This document shows, piece by piece, positions 34,630-42,205 of a stretch of 64,000 bases of DNA (the first letter of the stretch is position 1; the number at the start of each line of letters is the position of its first letter). A model generated the notes under the pieces. It searched no databases. It was not told where the DNA came from and saw only the letters and a program-made list of their open reading frames with translations. The translations under genes were made by a program, and so were the position numbers. This DNA is from Chryseobacterium endalhagicum (lineage in GTDB: Bacteria > Bacteroidota > Bacteroidia > Flavobacteriales > Weeksellaceae): assembly GCF_016745235.1 (NCBI RefSeq), contig NZ_JAELVM010000001.1, forward strand, positions 1,749,856 to 1,813,855, given 5' to 3'.

Positions 34630-35382
34630 TTAGGGTGTACAAATAAAAATTGACATAAAAGGGGTGAATTTTACTTCTTCAAATGATGAAAAGCCTGCAC
34701 TTTTAAAAGCATTTTTCCATACCGCTTTTGAAAAAAAATGCGTGAAGCCTACAGAAAAGGCTAAAAAATTCGGGAAATCCCTCAGGTGCTCTACCATAAT
34801 TATTTTCCCGTCGGTTTTGCATAAGCGACGGCATTCTTTTAAAAATATGATCTTTTCTTCATGTGACCTGATCTCATGTGCCACGGAAAGCAGAAAAATA
34901 ATATCAGCTGACTGATCAGGCAATGGAATTGAATTGGAATGCATCTGCTGGGTGTCAGGATATACAATACTCACTTTTCTGGCTCTTATTATAGCCGGTT
35001 CCGTATGCCGTTTCGCATCATAAAAATCAAATACTTTTAAACCGGCCTGTGGAAAGTTGTTTTTGATGATGTAGCTCGTTTCATCAAACCCTGCATTGAT
35101 ATTTAAAATGTTTTTTACTTTCGATTCATCAACAGAACAGTTCTTCAGCCATTGAAAATCATAATATCCCGAAAAATCATAAACATATGCTGATACTATT
35201 AACGGCATGATAAGCCCGTAAAGAAATGCGGCTATGATGAGCCAGTATAAAAGATCTGACCATTCAAATATCTTGTGACTGGCCGTAATTAAAGCTAAAA
35301 TTCCTATTCCTATTATATAAAAATGACGGTTAAAGCTTAAAATATTTAAGACGCCCTGAAATTTTCTTCTTTTTGTTTCCAT
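34630..35382 (-). CDS. Membrane-anchored SAM-methyltransferase-like protein
   Basis: 250 aa. Two membrane helices (about 18-35 and 42-66) precede a Rossmann methyltransferase-like domain. Motif I reads ILNINAGFDETS instead of the usual LDxGxGxG, so SAM binding may be altered; the acidic end of beta2 (KVFDFYD), SADIIFLLSVAHEI and DGKIIMVEHLRD match motifs II, IV and post-IV. The start overlaps the DUF2071 gene by 37 bp; no later start preserves the first helix better. Substrate unknown. Confidence 0.75.
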   Translation of the reverse strand: METKRRKFQGVLNILSFNRHFYIIGIGILALITASHKIFEWSDLLYWLIIAAFLYGLIMPLIVSAYVYDFSGYYDFQWLKNCSVDESKVKNILNINAGFDETSYIIKNNFPQAGLKVFDFYDAKRHTEPAIIRARKVSIVYPDTQQMHSNSIPLPDQSADIIFLLSVAHEIRSHEEKIIFLKECRRLCKTDGKIIMVEHLRDFPNFLAFSVGFTHFFSKAVWKNAFKSAGFSSFEEVKFTPFMSIFICTP

Positions 35383-36110
35383 GGTTCAATTTTTCCTTTT
35401 TTCCAGTAGTATGGAATGTTTTTAATGATAAATGCATTGGCTAAAACAGGATTATCCAGTTTAAGACTTTCTAAAAATCCGAAATTATAGTTGAGAATCT
35501 CTACGGGTGCCGGAGTCCAGTTTTGTCTTACGCCTTCGATGATAAGGACTTCCTGAGTTCCTTTATTGTAAGTAAAAGTAAAAGGTAAGGGCCCTGCAAA
35601 TCTTCTTGCTTCTTTCCAGTCTGCGAAGGGAGAATGGGGTGGCAGAGGGATATTTTCTTCTTTTTTACTGATACTTACTTTAAATTTTGACTTAACAGAT
35701 TGTATTTCTTTTACATTCTCTTTTTCCGTTTGCTGAATATCTGTTGTGGAATAATTGTAGTGGGTGAATACATTACCCATCAATTCCATTTTCTTTTTAT
35801 CCGTTTCAGATTTAAGAATATACAGCCCGCGCAGCCTCTTTCCTGTATTGCTCCTGTATCTTACAAATACCCGGTAGCCGATCAGGAAAAAATCATTTCC
35901 CATCAACTTTGGAAAGCCTTTTGGGCGTAAATCTTTTGTCTGAACCATTGCTGCTGCTACAAAGGCCCATTGATCCTGAAAAGTATCGAGTTCCAGACAT
36001 TCCGGAATAAGAGGCTGCAGTTGTTCTTTAGGAACGGCAAACGTCAGAACAAGAGAGCTTTCAAAAAAAGCTTCTACAGCAAACGGATGGTTTTTTAAAA
36101 AGTCAAACAT
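35346..36110 (-). CDS. DUF2071 family protein (YqjF-like)
   Basis: 254 aa. N-terminal AFFESSLVLTFAVPKEQLQPLIPECLELD-type opening (residues 14-42), VFVRYRSNTGKRLRGLYIL and FAGPLPFTFTYNK are typical of DUF2071, whose fold resembles acetoacetate decarboxylase. Catalytic role is not established. Overlaps the upstream DoxX-like gene by 8 bp and the downstream methyltransferase-like gene by 37 bp, so the three are surely cotranscribed. Confidence 0.82.
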   Translation of the reverse strand: MFDFLKNHPFAVEAFFESSLVLTFAVPKEQLQPLIPECLELDTFQDQWAFVAAAMVQTKDLRPKGFPKLMGNDFFLIGYRVFVRYRSNTGKRLRGLYILKSETDKKKMELMGNVFTHYNYSTTDIQQTEKENVKEIQSVKSKFKVSISKKEENIPLPPHSPFADWKEARRFAGPLPFTFTYNKGTQEVLIIEGVRQNWTPAPVEILNYNFGFLESLKLDNPVLANAFIIKNIPYYWKKGKIEPWKQKEENFRAS

Positions 36111-36489
36111 GGTGATTTAGTTTTTTTGGATTTAAATGAAATTCATTAAAATAAATAAGCAGAATAAAGAGAAAAGCAAATAGGGAATTGAATCTGCCCC
36201 AAAGCAGTAAATCCGGAGCCAATATAAATTCAAGTATATTCATAGAAGCAATGAGTGTAATTTGAGCAAGTGCATTGAATCTGGAGTGAATTCCCGTTAA
36301 TACCCATACCGCCATTACCATTTCTGAGCAACCGATCAGAACAGTTAACAGTCTTGAATAATCGCCACCTAAAATCCTTGCAACAATCTCTTCGTGACGC
36401 GGAACAAAGTTCAATATTTTGCAGAAAAGACCATTGATAACCCAGACTGTGGCTATACCATAATGTATTATTTTATAAATGCTTTTCAT
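36103..36489 (-). CDS. DoxX-like family membrane protein
   Basis: 128 aa, four membrane helices, with the helix-1 pattern HYGIATVWVINGLFCK and helix-2 GCSEMVMAVWVLTG typical of DoxX-like proteins. First gene of the DoxX/DUF2071/methyltransferase-like/4-TM operon. DoxX-type proteins are linked to redox or thiol metabolism in some bacteria, but the function here is unknown. Confidence 0.78.
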   Translation of the reverse strand: MKSIYKIIHYGIATVWVINGLFCKILNFVPRHEEIVARILGGDYSRLLTVLIGCSEMVMAVWVLTGIHSRFNALAQITLIASMNILEFILAPDLLLWGRFNSLFAFLFILLIYFNEFHLNPKKLNHHV

Positions 36490-36521
36490 AAGATTAATAA
36501 TTGATCGGATTAATTTCTATT

Positions 36522-36529
36522 CAAAGATA
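36522..36529 (-). promoter_or_regulatory. -7 box of the DoxX operon
   Basis: CAAAGATA (TATCTTTG on the minus strand), 32 nt before the start; -33 not clear. Confidence 0.45.
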
Positions 36530-36624
36530 ATAATATTTTTGAACTTTCAGTAATTATTGAAAATAAAATATTAAAAATGTGAAAATAAATTGTGAGCTTA
36601 TAAAATCCAATCAAAACAGGCATA

Positions 36625-36650
36625 CAAAAAGCCCGGCTTTTAGCCGGGCT
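36625..36650 (-). terminator. Terminator of the reprolysin-like gene
   Basis: AGCCCGGCT (36630-36638) / AGCCGGGCT (36642-36650), loop TTT, minus-strand T5. Confidence 0.9.
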
Positions 36651-36673
36651 CTGTTTATGATAAAATAAAAGGA

Positions 36674-39637
36674 TTATTTCTTAATGAATTTCAATCTTGA
36701 AACCGTTCCTTTATCTTCAATTGTAATCACATATACTCCTGTGCTTAGCTTAGAGACAGGGATTTTCTGACCTGCAACAGTACCGTTCATTACTGCTTGT
36801 CCAGCCATATTGAAAATACTGAATTGTGCATTGGAAGAAATATTCGTCACGTTCAGAACATCATAAGCCGGGTTAGGATAGATCTGTACGGAAGTATTGT
36901 CTTTCACAACGTCGCTGGTACCTAAAACCTGAGGAAGAATTTTTACTGCGTAATCTTCAATTTCCCCATAAGCGAAGTTGGAACAACCGCTGGTTGGCTG
37001 ATCATCATAGGTCAGGACAACTCTCATAGTGGTATTTAAAGGTCCTGCATAAGCATCAGCAGGTACCGTAAATGTTGCTGAAACCGGTGTTACAATGCTG
37101 GCTGCACTGGTATGGATGATTTCAGAAGCAGAGAAGTTTCCGTCTCTGTTGAAGTCGATCCAGGCAGTTACTCCGTCATTATACTGAGCTGCGCTCCACT
37201 GTTTTGTAATGCTCACTGTATTACCGGCAGAACCTTGTGTAAGGGTGATCAGTTTGGCAGGATCTGCTGCATAGCTTGTATATGCTGCACCTGCAGTTGC
37301 ATTTGACATTGGAGTTTGCCCAACAGGAGTTACTGTAACATTGGAGATAAATTCGTCCGCTGGATTGGCAGATGTGTTGGTACACAATGCGTATCCTAAT
37401 GTTGTAAAGTTGGCTACTGCAGAGAATGTTCCGGTTGTAGAACCGCATATGTTGGCTACCTGATATTCATACTGTGTTGTATTCTCCAGTCCGGATAGGA
37501 AAGAAGAGTTAGCCGCTACAGTAGCAGAAATCCATGTTGGAGCTCCCACTTTTCTATATCTTATCGTATACTGGCTTCCCTGAAGTGCTGCCCAGTTGAT
37601 ATTGGCAGAAGACATGGTAATACCTGAAACTGCAATTCCGGTAGGTTCTACTGTAGAACATGCTGAACTGTTTGCACTAACGGTTGCGTTACCGATAGCA
37701 TAGAATACATTATTGATAGCACTTACTCTGATCTTTACATTGGATCCGGCTGCAAGAGCAGAGAACATAAATGGTTCAGATCCGTCATTAGGAGTGGAAG
37801 GTGTAATGACAGTCCAGTTTGTTCCATTATCCGTAGTGTAATCAATCTTAACATTCTGTGCATTATAGGTGCTGTTGTTTGTATTGACTACATCCCACGT
37901 GATGGCTCCGGCTGTATTATTATAAACGTTAGTTGAAGTTACTTTGAATGGTCCGTCGTTTCCTACTTCCAGATCAATTCTTCCGCTTTGGGTCTGTTGT
38001 TTTGTAATATCAGGATTGTTGTCTCTTACAGTTACTTTGAATCTCATCCCTCTTGGAACATTCGCAACGGTTTCCCAACCAGGAATATTTGAAACAGAAC
38101 CGTTAAGCACTGTAGAAAGAAGCGGGAAATATCTTGTAGGAGAAGCAGAAGGCATCACGGATCTGAAATTGGCTCCATGTCTGCGTGTTGCACTTACTGC
38201 TCCGAAAGTGGCTTGTGCAAGGTCATACTGTTCCCATGTATATGTCATAGGGTCATTTTGTGCATCAGTGGCATCTGCAGTTAAAACAAATGCAGTTCCT
38301 TTCGGAATCGTTCTGCTGGTAAGAGGCTGAATGGTTGGAGGCGTGTTATTTGTAATCGCAGTGATAGTACCACACTCCTTGGAATTCACATAAGCCTGTA
38401 CTTCTTCAATATTTTTAACGTGGAAATAAGCATCAGAATTCATCTGTACGTTGGCATTCGTAATACCTGCATATCCCATGATCGTAGATCCTGATCCCGG
38501 TTCCATATGAGCACCGTGCTGAGCAAGCGACATCGTGTGTGCACCTCCGAACTGGTGGCCTATTTCGTGAGCTACAAAATCAATATCATAAGTATCTCCG
38601 AAAGGCTGGTCTACGATATTCGGAGAGGTAATTCCTGCTCCTTTTGAGGTGGCATCGTTGTTGTTAGCCGGGTTGATACAAACGTTTCCTACACGGCCCG
38701 CGCTTCCGCCTCCTCCTCTGTGTCCGAAGAAGTGACCGATATCGTATCCTGCATTTCCAATGGCAGCGGTAATCGTCTGCTGAACCTGAAGATTCCAGGC
38801 ACCTGGAGCACTGAATGTTCCGTTGGCATTTTGGATTACATTAGAGTATGGATCTGTAGCGGCATCTGTATAAATCAACTGAGGAAGATCCAGTACATTC
38901 ATGTGAATACCAAAATCTTTTTCAAATACCCCGTTTACTCTTGCCATAGTGGCATTAATACGGGTAGCAGCACCTGCAACACCTCCTGCAAGCTGGGTAT
39001 ATTCAGCATTTACAGAGATCGCTATTCTGTAGGTTCTGTATTTAAGATCATTGTTTTTATTGGCACTTCCTAAGCCCTGAACGTTTTTAGACGCCAGCAG
39101 CTTACTCATTTCCTTTTTTGAATGTTCAGGCTCATCGGTTGTACATTCAAACGGATGTCCATCCTGTACCTTATTGGATTTGAAGAATACGCCGTAAACA
39201 TTTCTTTCTTTATTGATAGGCTCAATAAATTCATATTTTCCGGTAGAAGCATCAAAAATCATAGACTGGAAATCATTCGGAGCCGTACTGAATCTGATCT
39301 GCTTTTGCGGATTGTCTATTCCAACCCCTGAATACGCTCCCAAACCATAACGGTCTGCCATAGATTTTTCAACTACAGGAGCACTGTACACTGAAAATCT
39401 TTCTACTTTTCCATTAGCTGTAGGTAAAGAAATAATTACCGGGCTGCCGCCTTTTCCTGCTTCAGGTGCATCTTTTAAAAGTTCTCTTACAGAATTCAGA
39501 TCTACTGTGTATGAGTACAATACATTCACTTCCTTCCTTATCGGAGCTACTTTCTGAGATACAGGCTCCCAGCTTTGTGCATTTAACCCTATAAAGCTTG
39601 AAGCCAATGCACAAACAAGAATAATTCTCTTTTTCAT
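36674..39637 (-). CDS. Secreted reprolysin-like metalloprotease, type IX secretion substrate
   Basis: 987 aa. Signal peptide ends LNAQ. After a propeptide (to about 195) the catalytic domain carries HEIGHQFGGAH (His357, Glu358, His361, His367), the metzincin motif, with a downstream Met-turn-like IMGYAG. Then beta-sandwich regions, a fibronectin type III domain (about 660-745), a GEVED domain (about 750-905, ending GEIEDYAVKI) and a type A T9SS sorting domain (VQIYPNPAYDVLNV ... LSTGVYVITIE ... LKFIKK). Predicted to be exported across the outer membrane by the PorSS and either released or anchored. Strong own promoter. Confidence 0.92.
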   Translation of the reverse strand: MKKRIILVCALASSFIGLNAQSWEPVSQKVAPIRKEVNVLYSYTVDLNSVRELLKDAPEAGKGGSPVIISLPTANGKVERFSVYSAPVVEKSMADRYGLGAYSGVGIDNPQKQIRFSTAPNDFQSMIFDASTGKYEFIEPINKERNVYGVFFKSNKVQDGHPFECTTDEPEHSKKEMSKLLASKNVQGLGSANKNNDLKYRTYRIAISVNAEYTQLAGGVAGAATRINATMARVNGVFEKDFGIHMNVLDLPQLIYTDAATDPYSNVIQNANGTFSAPGAWNLQVQQTITAAIGNAGYDIGHFFGHRGGGGSAGRVGNVCINPANNNDATSKGAGITSPNIVDQPFGDTYDIDFVAHEIGHQFGGAHTMSLAQHGAHMEPGSGSTIMGYAGITNANVQMNSDAYFHVKNIEEVQAYVNSKECGTITAITNNTPPTIQPLTSRTIPKGTAFVLTADATDAQNDPMTYTWEQYDLAQATFGAVSATRRHGANFRSVMPSASPTRYFPLLSTVLNGSVSNIPGWETVANVPRGMRFKVTVRDNNPDITKQQTQSGRIDLEVGNDGPFKVTSTNVYNNTAGAITWDVVNTNNSTYNAQNVKIDYTTDNGTNWTVITPSTPNDGSEPFMFSALAAGSNVKIRVSAINNVFYAIGNATVSANSSACSTVEPTGIAVSGITMSSANINWAALQGSQYTIRYRKVGAPTWISATVAANSSFLSGLENTTQYEYQVANICGSTTGTFSAVANFTTLGYALCTNTSANPADEFISNVTVTPVGQTPMSNATAGAAYTSYAADPAKLITLTQGSAGNTVSITKQWSAAQYNDGVTAWIDFNRDGNFSASEIIHTSAASIVTPVSATFTVPADAYAGPLNTTMRVVLTYDDQPTSGCSNFAYGEIEDYAVKILPQVLGTSDVVKDNTSVQIYPNPAYDVLNVTNISSNAQFSIFNMAGQAVMNGTVAGQKIPVSKLSTGVYVITIEDKGTVSRLKFIKK

Positions 39638-39660
39638 AAAATTTCTAGATATTGTTTAAG

Positions 39661-39690
39661 CAAATATAGAATTATTTAGCATTATATCAA
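39661..39690 (-). promoter_or_regulatory. Promoter of the reprolysin-like gene
   Basis: On the minus strand TTG (39690-39688), 19-nt spacer, TATATTTG (39668-39661), full consensus, 23 nt before the ATG. The rest of 39691-39989 is AT-rich with nothing recognised. Confidence 0.78.
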
Positions 39691-39989
39691 TGTATAAGTG
39701 ATTATAATGTGAGTTTTCATATTTTATTTTTTGAATTAATTATAGAAAAATATCATTTAAACTGCGTGTTTTAAAGAATTTATTTTATTTATATTGATAT
39801 TTTATTAAAATAAATAAACAAGAAACAGTCTGTTGAGAAATAAAATATTTTTCACAACAATTGAATAACATGTATTTTAAAGAAAAATGTCTCTGTAAGA
39901 GTATTCTTTACAAATCCCATAAGAATTCAGTCCATAAAAAATTGAAATATTCTCTGTTGCAAAAACAACAAACAGAGTATTCGTAATTT

Positions 39990-40038
39990 AGCCAATAGCC
40001 AATAGCCAATAGCCAATAGCCAATAGCCAATAGCCAAT
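39990..40038. repeat. Tandem AGCCAAT heptamers (7 perfect units)
   Basis: Seven uninterrupted AGCCAAT units (49 bp), 7 bp beyond the tatC stop codon. Likely slippage-prone; lies outside coding sequence. Confidence 0.95.
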
Positions 40039-40045
40039 GCCTGGC

Positions 40046-40873
40046 TTACTTCTGAACTACGGGTAAATTTCCAGCGGCCTTCTGAACCTTTTTGTACGTG
40101 AAAGAACACATGATAATACTGATTTCATAAAGAATCAGCAGTGGAAAAGCAGCCATAAGCATACTTAAAACATCCGCAGGTGTTATGATGGCTGCCACAA
40201 CCATGATCAGAACGATAGCATGACGGCGGTAGGTCTTCATAAACATAGGTGTAAGAATTCCTATACTGGTTAGGAAATAGATAAGAATAGGGAAGAGGAA
40301 AATAACCCCCATACCTAAAATAACCTGTAAAAATAGAGTGGTATAATCACTTAAATCGTAAAGTGGAATAATAATATCGGAAATTTTGAAAATAACCCCG
40401 AAATTAACGGCAAAGGGAAGGATAAGGAAATAACCGCATAAAACTCCGGTCATAAACAGAATCCACACCGCATTGATGATAAATATGGAGTTCTTTCTTT
40501 CCTTCGGATGGAGCGCAGGCCCGATGAAGCGCCATAATTCCCATACAATATAAGGAAAAGCCCCCACAATACCTCCGAAAACAGACACAGCCATCATTAC
40601 ATTGAATTGCTGGTAAAGTCTTTGTACACGGACAGGGAATTCTTTCGGGAGTTTGATACTGTCTTCTCCTAAAAGCATCCTGGAAAAATGATTGACTATC
40701 TTGAAAGTTGGAAAATCATTCCTGGTAGGTCCAAAAAAGATATGGTCCATGATCCAGTTGATATTGAATCCTACAGCTATTGCGACAACAATAATCGCAA
40801 TAATTGAACGCACAAGATGACCTCTTAATTCTCCAATATGTCCCAAAAAGGACATTTCTTTTTTTTCGTCCAT
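40046..40873 (-). CDS. tatC: Sec-independent protein translocase TatC
   Basis: 275 aa, six membrane helices. N-terminal MSFLGHIGELRGHLVRS is the conserved cytosolic start that binds twin-arginine signals; FEYW-like region reads FPYIVWELWRFIGPALHPKERK, the strongly conserved first periplasmic/cytosolic loop of TatC. Exports folded proteins with TatA. No tatA neighbour is seen. A second ATG (codon 7) is a possible start. Confidence 0.93.
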   Translation of the reverse strand: MDEKKEMSFLGHIGELRGHLVRSIIAIIVVAIAVGFNINWIMDHIFFGPTRNDFPTFKIVNHFSRMLLGEDSIKLPKEFPVRVQRLYQQFNVMMAVSVFGGIVGAFPYIVWELWRFIGPALHPKERKNSIFIINAVWILFMTGVLCGYFLILPFAVNFGVIFKISDIIIPLYDLSDYTTLFLQVILGMGVIFLFPILIYFLTSIGILTPMFMKTYRRHAIVLIMVVAAIITPADVLSMLMAAFPLLILYEISIIMCSFTYKKVQKAAGNLPVVQK

Positions 40874-41018
40874 AGTACTAGAGTCTATTGAAATAACAAA
40901 CCCATCTGAGTTGAGCTATTTAAGTCTGCGAAATTATGAAATAATAATCAGTATTCAGAATTATTGAGCGGGATTTTATTTAAGTTGATGAAGGAAATAC
41001 TGTTACATTTGGTTTTCA

Positions 41019-41052
41019 GAAAAAACAGACGGCATTTTATGGATACCGTCTG
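41019..41052 (-). terminator. Terminator of kdsD
   Basis: CAGACGG (41026-41032) / CCGTCTG (41046-41052), with T6 on the minus strand. Confidence 0.8.
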
Positions 41053-41087
41053 CTGATTTATCGTGAATAGAATAATTTTTTTAATAA

Positions 41088-42047
41088 TTAATTGATCCCT
41101 TCATCAAGTAAAGTATGCAGGTCAATAATCCCGAAATAGCTTCCGTTTTCAGTGACGATCAGCTGGCCGATATTGTTTTCTTTCAAAATCTTCATGGCAT
41201 CTTTTGCTAAAGTATCTCTCTCGATCGTTTTAGGATGGGCAGACATGATGTCTCTTGCCTGTACTTTACTGATATCATCGCCTTTCATCAGCATTCTTCT
41301 TAAATCTCCGTCGGTAATCACCCCGATGATCTTTTCGTCGTTGGTGACAACGGTGATCCCGTGGCTGGATGCACTGATTGAAATAATAACATCTCTTACG
41401 GGTGCGTTTTCCTCTACCTGCGGCTTTTGCGGAGATAAAAACTGATCTACCTTTGAAACCAGATTCTTTCCTAAACTTCCTCCCGGATGGAATTTAGCAA
41501 AATCATTCTCTCTGAAATCATTAAGTTCCATTAAAGCTACAGCTAATGCGTCTCCAAGGGCCATCTGGATCGTGGTAGAACTTGTCGGAGCCAGCTTGTT
41601 CGGGCAGGCTTCAACATCTACATGCGTATCCAGAACGATTTCGGAGAATTCTGCCAGCTTACTGTTTTTATTGCCGGTCATTCCTATAAGAGCCGAAGAA
41701 TAGTCTTTTAAATAAGGAACCAGATTTGCTATTTCAGGAGAATTTCCGGAATTGGAAATACACAGGACTACATCCTGCTTCTGGATCACCCCAAGATCCC
41801 CGTGTATAGCTTCTGAAGCGTGAAGGAACTGAGACGGAGTACCGGTAGAATTTAAAGTAGCCACAATTTTATTACCTACATGGGCGGATTTTCCTATCCC
41901 TACAACAATTAATTTTCCTTTTGCTGAATGAATGATCTCTACTGCCTGGGCAAAATCCTCATCTATTCTGTTCTTTAATTTTTCAAGTTCTGAAATTTCT
42001 ATCTCTAAAGTGCTCCTGGCAATTGAAATAATGTCGGTTCTTTCCAT
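41088..42047 (-). CDS. kdsD: Arabinose-5-phosphate isomerase (KpsF/GutQ family)
   Basis: 319 aa. N-terminal SIS domain (about 30-175) with VVGIGKSAHVGNKIVATLNSTGTPS and HGDLGV, followed by two CBS domains (about 205-319). Interconverts ribulose 5-phosphate and arabinose 5-phosphate, the first step toward Kdo of lipopolysaccharide. Length and domain order are those of KdsD. Divergent from recQ. Confidence 0.92.
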   Translation of the reverse strand: MERTDIISIARSTLEIEISELEKLKNRIDEDFAQAVEIIHSAKGKLIVVGIGKSAHVGNKIVATLNSTGTPSQFLHASEAIHGDLGVIQKQDVVLCISNSGNSPEIANLVPYLKDYSSALIGMTGNKNSKLAEFSEIVLDTHVDVEACPNKLAPTSSTTIQMALGDALAVALMELNDFRENDFAKFHPGGSLGKNLVSKVDQFLSPQKPQVEENAPVRDVIISISASSHGITVVTNDEKIIGVITDGDLRRMLMKGDDISKVQARDIMSAHPKTIERDTLAKDAMKILKENNIGQLIVTENGSYFGIIDLHTLLDEGIN

Positions 42048-42165
42048 TTTATAAGTATAAGGTATACAAAAAATCCAATGAAAAACGTTATATTTAAAAA
42101 AGAATATTTAATATAAGTTTTATTTTTTATAAATTCGTTCGCTTTTATTTTAAGCAGAATTTTTA

Positions 42166-42173
42166 TAACTTTG
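42166..42173 (+). promoter_or_regulatory. -7 box of recQ
   Basis: TAACTTTG, 32 nt before the ATG; -33 region (cttttatttt) is poor. Confidence 0.5.
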
Positions 42174-42205
42174 GGTTGGATGCAAATTTAGCAATAGAAA
42201 ATTAG

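Noticed and set aside
33983..36489. Treating the DoxX cassette plus element B as a mobile island
   Set aside because: Element B is only on one side, no integrase, tRNA target or matching end on the other side, and composition is ordinary.
39927..40109. ORF with repeated AIGYWLL peptide
   Set aside because: Produced by the AGCCAAT heptamer read on the minus strand and overlaps the tatC 3' end; not a gene.
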